Below, piece after piece: positions 1 through 10,140 of a stretch of DNA of 64,000 bases; position 1 is the stretch's first letter, and each line of letters begins with the position of its first letter. A program made the position numbers and the translations under genes. Location of the stretch: the NCBI GenBank assembly GCA_947652605.1, contig OX393579.1, forward strand, positions 37,392,970 through 37,456,969. Direction: 5' to 3'. This DNA is from Elmis aenea. Taxonomy: Eukaryota; Arthropoda; Insecta; Coleoptera; Elmidae. The notes under the pieces are model-generated. The model saw only the letters and a program-made list of their open reading frames with translations, ran no database searches and was not told where the DNA came from.

Positions 1-344
1 AAATGAAAAATGAATCGCTCAAAAAGAATTTACCGGAGTAATCGAGCGCACAGGTTTAAGACTTAAGTTTTCCAAAAATTCGTTAAATAAATTTTGGCTT
101 TGGATTGGGACAGAATTTTCCAGACTTAATAAAATGGCCTAAAACATTCTTTTACCATTTTGTGCTATATATTTATGGGCAGCGACGTATTTAGCGATAT
201 CTTGAAAAATATCAAAGTATAAAACAGGCTTAATGTTTTTGAAGGACAATTACATTTTCTGTAAGACTATCTAGAAAATCCCTATCTCTTATCACAGTCT
301 TAACTCTTACCACAAGACACCCTTAAATTAACTGGTATGCATAC
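1..344. other. No gene seen
   Basis: AT-rich sequence upstream of the first hAT-like element. No open frame or RNA gene is recognisable. The last 8 bases (337-344, ATGCATAC) are the left copy of the target-site duplication of the following element. Confidence 0.5.
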
Positions 345-2052
345 TAGGGTGGATCGCTCTTATATGGGAGAATTTTTTTTTTCGAATTTCGACTTCGGGG
401 GGTGCGCGATAGATGCCCTGGTTTCTTTTGATTAATCATGCAAAATATTTAAAAAAAATAATAATTGGAAGTACTGCCCCAAGGTCGTCAAAGTTTTCGA
501 GAATTAAAAAAAAGTTACTTTAAATTAAAATGTCTTTGTTCTATTTTTAACAACGAATTTCACGACTTTTTGGAACATTATCACAGTTTATGCTTTTTAT
601 TAAAATAACAATGTAACACACCGTTTTTCTTACTTTCTCGAGTAATTTTATTGTCACGTGCGCATGGTGTGCGCGAGTGGTGCAGCGGATATGTCATTTA
701 GCATCCCTTCGCTTTACAGTTTTAATTTTTTTTTTCAGGAAGAGATCACGTTTCGTTCTGATTTCGAATATTTGAGATTTGATAGTGTGATTTTTTTGTA
801 ATAAAAGTACAACCGTTTACGTAGCAGTGATACAAACTGTCCTATATTTGGTGTTGGCAAAGAATTCCCGAATAGTTTGTTACCGACGCATGAAGGCATG
901 AAGGCATGATATAATATTTTATTTACGTCTCCAAACCTTAGCAAACGATTCCAGGATTTGGTAAGAGACCCTAGTAAAATAGTTACTACTGACATAGAAC
1001 AAATCTGGAAAAGAGCGTCCTTACCTACAGTAGAGCATCGAACAATCTTAGCGAGAATAAAAACATATCATGACAAATACCGTGCAATCCTAAAGCCCTA
1101 TCAATGTAGAAAGAATAGTGACAACTACAGAAACAAATTGGAGAAGTTCAAAATGGACGCCAGGACTCTGTTTGACATTGCCACGCAAATGTAGTTCGTT
1201 CGAGACTAGTTCTTGTGACAAATCGCGAAAGATACTCAATTAAGAAAGAGAATTCTTGTTAGACCAGCGAGGTCAAAAAAAAATGATGATGTGTTCCTTA
1301 GATAGAGAGACTGCAAGAAAAAAACGAAACCAATATTTCCAAAAAATTGCAACGAAACTTTGCTTCCCAAACATCAAAGTCCCAAAGATCCACGTCTCAA
1401 ACTAAGGGTTCAAATTCTAAGCCCTTAAAAGCAAATGCTGATATGCAGGAAAAGCAATGAGGACTATCGCAGAAAAGTTGTGTTCGAAGAGCACATTAGT
1501 TTATTGAAGAAACCTGGCTCACAATACATTGACCATATTTCTATGAAATCTAGTGACGCAAAACAATTGCCAATTGACTGTTCGCATCATTTTCGAAGCC
1601 ATCGCAAATCTGGACAAAGTCGAAACTGATATTTTACCTAAATTTTGTTTGATGCCTTGTCACACACAAACCACTGAAAGATGTGTCAAATTGGTGACAG
1701 ATCAGAAATAAATTAGAATCTTGTCGTATCATACCAAGAAAGACTACAAAACCAAGTTATTTTTTTTTTAAACTGTTTTTGTGTGATTTTACAATCTGTT
1801 CTATTTTCTTATTCTTTTGATTGTCCAAAAAAGTCATAAAAATTTTGTAGCCTAACCTTGAATACTTTTATTGGGCATAAACCATAACCCACATTCAACA
1901 AATTTTTTTCACAATTCAGCAGGCTTGGGGCAGTACTTGCACTAATAATATCAAAATATTGTCTTCATGACTTCTGATTGTATTCCCCTAGAGCATCTTT
2001 TCCGCACCCCGCCAGAAAAAAAAAATAAAAAAATAAAATTCGATCCACCCTA
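345..2052 (+). mobile_element. Decayed hAT-type DNA transposon with 8-bp TSD
   Basis: The ends are a perfect 12-bp terminal inverted repeat, TAGGGTGGATCG at 345 and its complement ending at 2052. Just outside, ATGCATAC is directly repeated at 337-344 and 2053-2060. An 8-bp duplication and a TANNG-type terminus are the hAT superfamily signature; P elements also make 8-bp duplications but their ends differ. Inside the TIR the two ends stay loosely similar for about 70 bp (T-runs, then a GGGGTGCG motif). The interior carries broken coding sequence on the plus strand. The element is probably immobile. Confidence 0.8.
958..1745 (+). pseudogene. Remnant transposase of the hAT-like element
   Basis: Two open stretches remain (958-1194 and 1435-1629), plus a third coding stretch near 1650-1715 that reads CHTQTTERCVKLVT before a stop. 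The first contains a lysine-rich helix-like segment and ends in LFDIATQM. The second contains KKPGSQYIDHIS. From memory these motifs belong to a family of insect and cnidarian proteins annotated as uncharacterised, with the order LFDIA, then EPGSxYxxH, then CHTQxxERxVKLVT; I cannot confirm this by search. Between the second and third segments the middle of the protein is missing. The first open stretch begins at a TTG, so no real start is visible. This is a broken, internally deleted transposase. Confidence 0.55.
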
Positions 2053-2149
2053 ATGCATACTCAATTTACACAAGCAATAATTTTCAGACGCGGATAACAT
2101 AAACCCTTCACCATCTTAACAACGGTGTTGTATTTAAGAAAAATGATTA

Positions 2150-2640
2150 TCGATGACATCGATGTTTAAAGTTGTACAAGTTTGACCAAGCGTAAAAAAC
2201 GGCCTGTATATTTTTAAAATGCAGTTGTTGCAAAGTGTTCATTAGCTTATTCTCAACCTACATTTCAAAATAATTTTACTTGCCTTTCAAAGTTCTTAAA
2301 TGTTGAAAATTTTTGAAAGTGCTGTACCTACTGCTCAAAATTTTCATAAAAATGTGAATTTAACGAAAACGGTTGACTTTAGACCCATATAACCTGGTAC
2401 ATTTATAAATGTAGATTTAAAGAGGAATTTAAATATATAAAAATATACAGGGTGTTCCATTTAAAATTTCAAAGTTTAAAGGGCCATTTCCGGTTGAACC
2501 GGAAGTCGTTTTGCAATTTCAATATTTTTATCGAATCTGGAATATACGATAACAGTCAGATACCAGATACCAAATTTCATTAAATATTTTTTATAGTGTT
2601 GTTTGTTTTCATACTTTTGCGCATCCCTGTATCCTGTATG
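2150..2640. repeat. Dispersed repeat, copy 1 (second copy near 48110-48535)
   Basis: This stretch holds an ATATACAGGGTGTTCC end followed by TTTCCGGTTGAACCGGAAGT and a tail with TTTTGCGCA then CCCTGTAT. The same order of motifs recurs at 48110-48535 at roughly 70-80% identity by eye. The inner TTCCGGTTGAACCGGAA is itself a palindrome. It belongs to the broad set of TACAGGGTG-ended repeats in this window. Confidence 0.6.
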
Positions 2641-3947
2641 TATTATTAGGTAGTAAGTAGGTAAATCAAAAATTGGTGTAATGAAAATCAGTCAGTTATA
2701 AGTTGTATTTAGGGTCTTTAGAAAATCAAACCTTTATAACGAATTAAAAAAAATTATTTGGATTTTATTTAAAAAAAAAGTTTAAAGTTACGATAAAACA
2801 AAACACACCTCAATGGATGACGAGAAAACAATTGAGTTTATTGCATAACCAATGATCGACTGTGCGTCAAAAAAAGTTGATTTAGATGGTAGATGCCTAT
2901 TAAACTTTATTTTAGATCTAGCTTGCAACATAATTCTCAATAATTTATATTTTGAGAAGTAAATATTCAAATATACCGCGTTTTTGAATCTGCCAAACGC
3001 ATGCGCAGACAATATTGTTCCGTAACCCAAATGTGCCCCTCACAATGTAATGCAATCTTTATAAAAATTTCATTTTCTGCTCTTTGGCTGACATTTAGCA
3101 AAAACTTTGTATTTAAAACTCACTTTTTCACTAGTACACAAAATCTTACACTGCGTTTTCGACGAATAATGCACATAAAAATAATGAGGCATTCTTTAAC
3201 AAATATAAATTAAGTTATATTATTAAACAAAAGAATGTCATCTCCCACTTACCGTTATATTTTGTTCGTCAATGACATGTAGTTCTTGATAATCCATTTT
3301 CGTTCGATTGTTTCACTTTATATTGTTGAAAAAAATCAAAATATTGTTGGACGATGCACAAAAGCAAATCAACGTGTCGAGGTGTTTACAAACATTTGCA
3401 AGGTCATGACGTTACGTCACACAGCAGCAAAGTCGATAAAATTTTGTCGTTGTTTTTATAACATTGAGTACACCCTAGCGGAAACTAGATATACCAAAAC
3501 TTAAAAGAGAGGGAGTTCATTGGTGGCATTCCGTAGTTAAATTTGATTCTGTTCTAGGAAGTGCGATTTTACAGCGGACCAGATCAAATGGTGATATTGT
3601 AAAGACTATACACAAATAAAATTGAACAGTGTTAATGTTAATACAGTTTTGTTTGCTTAAAAAACATTGCGTAGCATGTGATCAATTTAAACTAATTCTA
3701 CGCAATAAAAAAATTGTAAAAGACAAGTAAATAATTTTTTATTGTAGAAAGTACAAATTTCGAAAAAATATAGGAAAAACCGAAAAATACGATTTTTAAA
3801 AATCGGCTTTAACCTTTAACCAGAGTAAAATAATTCAAATGCGTAAAAACATTGCCTAAGTAAGTTTAAAGCCGAATCCGTAGTAATCACCAAGTTCTCC
3901 TAGTTTGATTCGTTTTTGTTTATGACAACCAACTTTATTCTGTCTAA

Positions 3948-3991
3948 TAGGTCCCACTTTTGCCTTTGTGAATGGCAAAAGTGGGACCTAT
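3948..3991. repeat. Perfect hairpin, about 18-bp arms
   Basis: ATAGGTCCCACTTTTGCC is followed by a 9-base loop and then its exact reverse complement. It is isolated in AT-rich DNA and has no matching copy elsewhere in the window that I noticed. It could be a small MITE core or a cruciform-forming site. Confidence 0.7.
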
Positions 3992-4980
3992 CACCATCAC
4001 CTATCAAATCTATTATTTTTTAATAGTCGTAGGATTTCAAAATTTTTATTTTGTGGATTGGTTGTCATGGCAATGACATAAACAATGACCGGGCTGTGCT
4101 TTATCGTGGTTGTTGTCCTAAACGCAATTTTACGAATATTATGACAATCAATGCAGATGTAAATTGTGCTCATTAAAAAAATAAAGTATGTCAAACAGGA
4201 ACAAATTGACCTAACAATAATTAGTGATTACAATTTACAATTCGATTCGGCATAAAAAGTTGCTTGAGCAATGTTTTCACACATCTAAAATATTTTTTGC
4301 TTCAAAAGAGATCAAGACGATTTTCAAAAATTGTATTTTTCGGTTTTTCCTAATTTTCTCGGATTCCATTTGAGATATTTCCAAGTTCTCTTCGGATTAT
4401 TAATGAGCACTAAAATTAGCACCTATGCCAAATTAAACCTATATTCTAGCCATTATAATAAGCGGGATTCCTATGTTTAAACACAAATTTCAAACACCCT
4501 GTGTATAGTAAACGAAGAACATAATTTTTAATAGAACTTTTATTTGGGAAAAAAATCCCATTAAATCGGTCACAAAATGTTCATCCGGTTAAACTTATTA
4601 AATTTTGTCATAAACATACTAAACATAGCTGTCTTCTTTTATTGACCTTATAGAAAAATGAAAATATTTGTTTTTAGCTTCAACTTATATTTGCTTTTGT
4701 TTTAATTTCTTTTAAGATAATGTATATTTGGTTAACTGTAGAACGTCTATCCGAGAATAAAACCAAATCTATATCATTTAACTTTAATGAATCTAGTAAC
4801 ACGCTTTTATTAGAAATATTACAATTTACATGTTTTCAGATTGTTTTAAAATTACCATGAAGATATTCAGAATTCCTAACCAAACACTTTTGGAATACCA
4901 CCAAAAAAGGAAATTGGGAACAACAGACATAATGCAATATTATAATTTAATAAATATTAAATTGTGGATTTCTATTACAC

Positions 4981-4986
4981 TTTATT
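4981..4986 (-). promoter_or_regulatory. Candidate poly(A) signal for the MTRES1-like gene
   Basis: AATAAA on the minus strand lies about 165 bases downstream of the stop codon of the minus-strand gene at 5152-5742. It is the first canonical hexamer I found downstream of that stop. Position and sequence fit; there is no transcript evidence. Confidence 0.35.
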
Positions 4987-5151
4987 AAGATAAGATATTA
5001 AGTGACATACTAAAAAATATTATTTTAACATTGCATTATGCCCATGCCTATTCGAAATAATACAAAGTTGGAAAATCAAAAATTTTATGCTGTACAATGT
5101 TTGTACTTTAAATGATAATTTTTATAAATACATTGCGTCTACTATTCGCTA

Positions 5152-5742
5152 TTATCCTTTCCAAGGGTCTTCATAATTATTAATTGTAAGAGACTTGGTT
5201 CTGCGAAGCTTTACACTATAACTGTCTTTTTTTAAAGTTGCTGATAAAACTTCAATTCTTGCAACAGTTAAAAATTTAGGATTGTTCACATTTACACCTC
5301 TAATAACATCCAGCTCATCTCCTTCTTTTACTAATTCACTTTTTTTGAAAATCTTTTGGCCATTAACCCTAATTTTGCTCTCGTAAAACATTTCTTCTAT
5401 CTTACTTCTTGCTATACCAAGGCCCGATTTAAGAATAACATCTGCCCGTAACGAACCAACTTTGGTATTGAGTAATTTGGTGTTTTTGTCTACTACTTCA
5501 TCATCCCAGTCATTCTTTTCTTCTTTTTCCTCTTCTGTATCTGTTTGTACTTCGACTGGCTTCTTTTTTCCCTTACTTTTAAACCTATAAGTTGTTAGGT
5601 TATGATTATAAAATAATGAACGTGGGAGAAGCTTCATCATTTGACTATAACTTAATATATTTAAATTCGGGTTAAATTGTCTGTATATAATATAATTAAA
5701 TACACTAACACTAACTCGACTTCGTAAGGCAACTGAGGCCAT
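5152..5742 (-). CDS. MTRES1: Mitochondrial transcription rescue factor 1-like S4 RNA-binding protein
   Basis: The product is 196 residues from the first ATG at 5742; the frame is open 35 codons further upstream but only to a TTG, so the ATG is chosen. The N-terminus is basic and free of acidic residues (MASVALRSRVSVSVF), as expected of a mitochondrial presequence. Residues 69-82 are strongly acidic. Residues about 98-149 form an S4-like RNA-binding fold: RADVILKSGLGIARSKIEE, then FYESKIRVNGQKIFKKS, then VKEGDELDVI. A C-terminal LRRTKSL follows. The same blocks occur in human C6orf203/MTRES1 (DVVLKTGLDIGRNKVE, FYKGELRLN, LRRWKSL), which is of similar length and binds RNA in mitochondria, preserving transcription under stress and taking part in ribosome quality control. 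It is a single open exon here with no disablement, so it looks functional. No neighbour is functionally linked. Confidence 0.88.
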   Translation of the reverse strand: MASVALRSRVSVSVFNYIIYRQFNPNLNILSYSQMMKLLPRSLFYNHNLTTYRFKSKGKKKPVEVQTDTEEEKEEKNDWDDEVVDKNTKLLNTKVGSLRADVILKSGLGIARSKIEEMFYESKIRVNGQKIFKKSELVKEGDELDVIRGVNVNNPKFLTVARIEVLSATLKKDSYSVKLRRTKSLTINNYEDPWKG

Positions 5743-5847
5743 TATGATTTTGTAAAAATTGTATTCACACAATTCACACAAATAACAAATTTGAAGTGTA
5801 AAGTGTGTTGCAGTTGCAGAACATTTTGACGTATTTACAGTACACAA

Positions 5848-6396
5848 TGTGTATTTAGACCTACCAAAAGTGCGTCGGAACTACCTGGAAATTAAAAATT
5901 ATTGTTAAATCTTGTAACTAAATTAAATTTTAAGTGGTTTGGTAATATTAATATACAAATAAAACAGCTTTTCCAATTGTAATTTACTCTTGAGTATATG
6001 TACATTTCAATATACCTTAAACGTCTAATATTTATAATTCAGGCATTTGTAAAATAATATATTTGAAGATATTCGAGTCACTATGATTATTTTTTATGTT
6101 CAACTTTAGTTAATTAATGTTTGATGGAGTAACTGATTATCGTCCTCTATAATTTATTTAGATTTTATTAAGGTCTAATTGGCCTGCAGTTAAGTACACA
6201 GAGTTTTTATTGTTGAATACTATTGGGAATAATTTCTTAGTGATTTATTAACAGAAAGAGATTACAATTCGTTTTTGCTTGTATGTTAAGGTCTCCTAAA
6301 TTTGCATAAAAATAAAAATCCAATATTGCGCCTGTAAGAACTAAAAAATGTTAATATTGCATCTTGCATCCCAAAAATTCAGCAGGCAGGATCGAT
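5848..6396. other. Upstream region of the MTRES1-like gene, no gene seen
   Basis: AT-rich with no supported coding frame. It should contain the promoter of the minus-strand gene, but I cannot pick out a TATA box or initiator with confidence. Confidence 0.35.
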
Positions 6397-7056
6397 ATAC
6401 AGAGTGTTTCACTTTTCTGTGACACTATTGCTATCGCCGTAAATAATGAAAATTCAAGGTTGGCTAAATGGGACAAAAGTTAGCTATTTACTATATTTGT
6501 GTCAATGCCACCGTCCAAAGAGTGACAAAATAGACAAGCAAGGGTCAAAATAAAACAATGGATGTTGGTTATTGTTTTTCCATGGCAATGTTGATTTTTA
6601 TCTTAGATTTCACATTTTTTAAAGTGATTTCGCTTATTTTTGAAAATATACATAAAATTTAAGTATTGTATCATTGTAAAAGGGAAAAAATAATGTTCAT
6701 ATATAATATAAGTCATCACCTAAGACTGCCATTTAAAAAAAGTTGTTTCATTTAATATCTCGCACGGTAATTTATAAATTAAAATTAAAATATTACTATT
6801 TTATAGCAAACAAAATCTAGCAAATTTTTTTCTTTTGGCATTTTTGTGTATTGGTAACGATAGCCGAGATATTTGGGTTTAAAAATTTTAGTCGATATCG
6901 GTTTTTTCCTTATATCACCCAAGCCATGGGATTTGTAAACAAAATAATAACTTGTATAAAATACACTCCTAAACAGCAAACTTTTGCCAACCCTGTATTA
7001 TCATTATTTACGGAGATAGCAATAATGCCACATGGAATAGTGAAACACCCTGTATA
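6397..7056. mobile_element. Foldback MITE, about 55-bp terminal inverted repeats
   Basis: The left end reads ATACAGAGTGTTTCACT and continues to CGCCGTAAATAATGA. The right end is the inverse, with TCATTATTTACGGAGATAGC and then AGTGAAACACCCTGTAT. Arms align for about 55 bp with a few mismatches. TA flanks are compatible with a TA target. There is no coding sequence. It is one of many TACAGGGTG-ended elements in the window. Confidence 0.75.
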
Positions 7057-7184
7057 CATTTTTGCAAATTATAATTTTATGCCAGTTAGTAATTATTTGC
7101 ATAAATGTGACTACCTTTTAATTTTATTTTATAGTAAAATTTATTTACAAATTAGACAACAAATCATTTACAAGAAAAACACTG

Positions 7185-7440
7185 TACAGGGTGGTCCAAA
7201 TTCGATGGGATTGCATGGGTATCTCGTTTAATATTTAAGATAGAGAAACGGTTAAATTACCAAAAATGTGCAGTTTTTTAAGACAAACTCAGAACCGTTT
7301 TCAAAAATATTCTATAATTTCCGGTTTTCGAGTTATTGAATAAAAAGTGTTTTTTTTTTAATATAAATAATGTGTCATATCTCCGTTATTGTTGTAAATA
7401 TCGAAAATATTTATGGAGAATTTTTTTAGATATTTTTATC
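7185..7440 (+). mobile_element. Left half of a foldback MITE
   Basis: It starts TACAGGGTGGTCCAAATTCG and continues with GGATTGCATGGG and GAGAAACGGTTAAATTACC. The complete form of this family is at 39588-40222. Matching right halves occur in the zinc-finger repeat units near 12008, 15917, 18904 and 24847. Here only the left half is seen, next to the 3' flank of the finger stub A0. Confidence 0.65.
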
Positions 7441-7806
7441 TAGCCCTGGTTACATCACAAATCACCACAAAACCACCTTTTTGTTAACCCTTTGAATCCA
7501 CATTTTAAAATTCATTCTTACTCCAACAATGTCTATTCATTAATGTGTTATTTTCACTAAAAGATGTCTCACAAATGTCTCGTTAATTTTATTTTCCATT
7601 AATGTTTGTCCTTATTTGATCACTGAGGTGGACTGGGTGATAAGCTGCATCACACTTGTTTGTCAATAGTGTTTGTGCATTTTAGCATTTTTACATCATT
7701 CTTTTGTTTAAAACAGTTATTACATCTGACATATTTATCAGTGTGTCTCCTAACACGATTATTTACATTGGCTTTCAGTCTGTAACAATTATCATAAATG
7801 TCAAAT

Positions 7807-8106
<300 letters not shown>

Positions 8107-8169
8107 TCATGTTTGTCCTTATTTGATCACTGAGGTGGACTGCGTGATAAGTTACATCACACGTGTTTT

Positions 8170-8303
8170 TCAATAGTGTTTATGCATTTTTACATCATTC
8201 TTTTGTTTAAAACAGTTATTACATCTGACATATTTACCAGTGTGTCTCCTAACGATTATTTACATTGGCTTTCAGTCTGTAACAATTACCATAAATGTCA
8301 AAT
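8170..8303 (-). pseudogene. Fossil zinc fingers downstream of copy A
   Basis: Just beyond the stop of copy A, in a shifted frame, the DNA reads as two degenerate fingers. The first gives YKFDIYGNCYRLK, where Phe and Tyr replace the two zinc-binding Cys. The second contains CNNCFKQKNDVKMHKHY, which aligns residue for residue with fingers such as CGKCFSQKNKLNVHKRIH. In copy A a 2-nt deletion further breaks the frame between them. The same fossil follows A0 (7660-7806), B (12520-12664), C (16432-16575), D (about 19436-19580) and E (25380-25517). Confidence 0.75.
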
Positions 8304-9740
8304 TTATAACGTTTTTTGCTTATGTATCTTCATATGATCCTTTAAATTGCTATTTTGACTAAACCATTTTTTACAAATTTCACATTTATAAGGTTTTTCA
8401 CCAGTGTGTGTCCTCATATGTTGAAATAAATTGCCATTCTCACTAAAACATTTTCCACAAATGTTACATTCAAACGGTTTTTCACCTGTGTGTATTCTTT
8501 TATGAACATTTAATTTGTTTTTCTGACTGAAACATTTCCCACAAATGTCACATTTATACGGTTTTTCACCAGTGTGAGTCCTATAATGACTATTTAATTC
8601 GCTTTTCCCAATGTAACATTTACCACAAATGTCACATTTAAACGGTCTTTTACCAGTGTGTATTCTCATATGTCGATTAAATTGGCTATGCTGCCTGAAA
8701 CATTTTTCACAAATGTCACATTTATAAGGTTTTCTACCAGTGTGTGTCCTTTCATGAATAGTTAATTCGCTTTTCTTAATGAAACGTTTACCACATATGT
8801 CACATACAAATGGTCTTTCACCAGTATGCATTCTCATATGCCATTTTAAACTACAACTGGTACTTAAACTTTTCCCACAAATGTCACACTGATGGCGTTT
8901 TTCACCAGTGTGAGTCCTATAATGAATATTTAATTCCCTTTTCCCAATGTAACACTTACCACAAATGTCACATTTAAACGGTCTTTCACCAATGTGTATT
9001 TTCATATGACGAGTGGCTTGGCTAAGCTGAGTGAAAAATTTTTCACAAATGCCACATTTATAAGGTTTTTCGCCAGTGTGTATCCTTACATGCATAGTTA
9101 ATTCGCTTTTCCTTACAAAACATTTCCCACATATGTCACATTTATAAGGTTTTTCGCCAGTGTGTGTTCTTACATGAATAGTTAATTCGCTTTTGCTTGA
9201 GCAACATGTATCACAAATGTCACATTTAAACCGCTTTTTATTGTGTGTTCTCATATGTCGAATGAAACCGACACGGCGACTGATAAACTTTTCACAAATG
9301 TCACATTTCTGTAACTTTACATCAGTGTTTTTTAACAGTTGAGTACTTAAATCTGTTTTTCCTGTATCTTCATTAATTATGCCTGCACTTTCATAGTCAT
9401 TGTTCTCACTATTTATCAATATTTTATTACTAACAGGTTGTACTTGGTCACTCTCATCATTTAATTCTTCACACAAAGAATATTCCAAAGGTTCTTCTTT
9501 TATTTCTACTTTTTCAACCTCATTTATACATATACCTTTGCCTGTGCTTTCAAATACATCTTTTGTTTGAAAGTTATAACAACTTGTTTGTATATACTCG
9601 GTTTTAATTAAATTAGTATGTAAATTATAATCCTCTAGCTCCGGGTTCATTGTCTCCTTTTTAATGTCTTTAAGACAATCTTCACCTTGCATTGGTTTTT
9701 CATTTTTACAAAATTCTGCAGTATTTATCGTTGACTGCAT
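8304..9740 (-). CDS. Copy A: 12-finger C2H2 zinc-finger protein, intact
   Basis: 478 residues from ATG at 9740 in a single open exon. Residues 1-145 are acidic and finger-free, with three psi-K-x-E sumoylation-type motifs: IKKE (26-29), IKTE (45-48) and IKEEP (80-84). Residues 146 to about 472 hold 12 fingers of C-x2-C-x12-H-x3-H form joined mostly by TGEKP linkers. By the usual -1, 2, 3, 6 convention the contact residues are RVGR, SSEI, RSEM, QSQR, GREI, TCSW, KSEI, QSQR, GSES, QNKV, EGNQ and QSND. Many fingers have a third Cys after the second ligand (CGKC). No KRAB, ZAD or BTB domain is visible, but an upstream exon cannot be excluded. The role is inferred to be a nuclear DNA-binding regulator; the target is unknown. 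Best partner by length and layout is copy E. Confidence 0.9.
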   Translation of the reverse strand: MQSTINTAEFCKNEKPMQGEDCLKDIKKETMNPELEDYNLHTNLIKTEYIQTSCYNFQTKDVFESTGKGICINEVEKVEIKEEPLEYSLCEELNDESDQVQPVSNKILINSENNDYESAGIINEDTGKTDLSTQLLKNTDVKLQKCDICEKFISRRVGFIRHMRTHNKKRFKCDICDTCCSSKSELTIHVRTHTGEKPYKCDICGKCFVRKSELTMHVRIHTGEKPYKCGICEKFFTQLSQATRHMKIHIGERPFKCDICGKCYIGKRELNIHYRTHTGEKRHQCDICGKSLSTSCSLKWHMRMHTGERPFVCDICGKRFIKKSELTIHERTHTGRKPYKCDICEKCFRQHSQFNRHMRIHTGKRPFKCDICGKCYIGKSELNSHYRTHTGEKPYKCDICGKCFSQKNKLNVHKRIHTGEKPFECNICGKCFSENGNLFQHMRTHTGEKPYKCEICKKWFSQNSNLKDHMKIHKQKTL

Positions 9741-10140
9741 TTTTTTTTACATTAAAAAATTATTTTCACCAGTTGAAAGATTTGTACAAAAACAACTCAA
9801 ACACCTTTATTAATTATGCCATGTTTAGTAATCAGAAAATTATATTTATTGTTGTGTTGGTAGTGAGGTTAGGTTTTCGTCTGTAAGTGTTATGTTTGAT
9901 CTACGACGGTCGATTTAAACTAAAATTAAATGTAAGATTTGTTTATGGTTAAAATTTAGTTTTCCGTTTAAAATTCAATAGATATTTCATATTAAGTCCT
10001 TTTTAAACATATTATATATGTGAAAGTGTTTGTTGTTCGAATTTTATAGTTTGTAAGTAATATTTGAACGGACAGAGAATTTCCAACAAAGTTTAAATAG
10101 AATTGAAGGTGATAAATGATGAAAATAAAAAAATACTATA
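9741..10140 (-). promoter_or_regulatory. Conserved 5' flank of the zinc-finger unit
   Basis: About 400 bp upstream of the start codon is conserved between copies A, C, D and E, and the first 200 bp also in B. On the minus strand it contains ACCTAACCTCACTACC, then ACAACAATAAATATAATTTTC (a TATA-like stretch), then an upstream ATG followed at once by a stop (ATGGCATAA). Promoter function is inference. A 5' leader with a short upstream ORF, or an intron ending in the AATGCAG at the start codon, are both possible. Confidence 0.4.

Larger units (their letters stand above)
2641..5151. other. Gene-free AT-rich interval
   Basis: Short open stretches here have no recognisable domain and no start or splice context. 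A loose inverted similarity (aaaccgaaaaatac near 3780 and its complement near 4345) and a right end of TACAGGGTG type near 4490 suggest old MITE debris. A strong hairpin at 3948-3991 is listed separately. Confidence 0.4.

Noticed and set aside
660..720. tRNA-like start (GTGGTGCAGCGGATATGTC) inside the first hAT-like element
   Set aside because: No B-box (GGTTCGAATCC-like) or acceptor stem pairing follows at the right distance.
5743..5847. Upstream extension of the MTRES1-like frame by 35 codons
   Set aside because: The extension starts at a TTG, has no conserved content, and the downstream ATG gives a typical mitochondrial presequence.
6851..7231. Open stretch of 126 codons, plus strand
   Set aside because: It runs across the right end of one MITE and the left end of the next; no domain.
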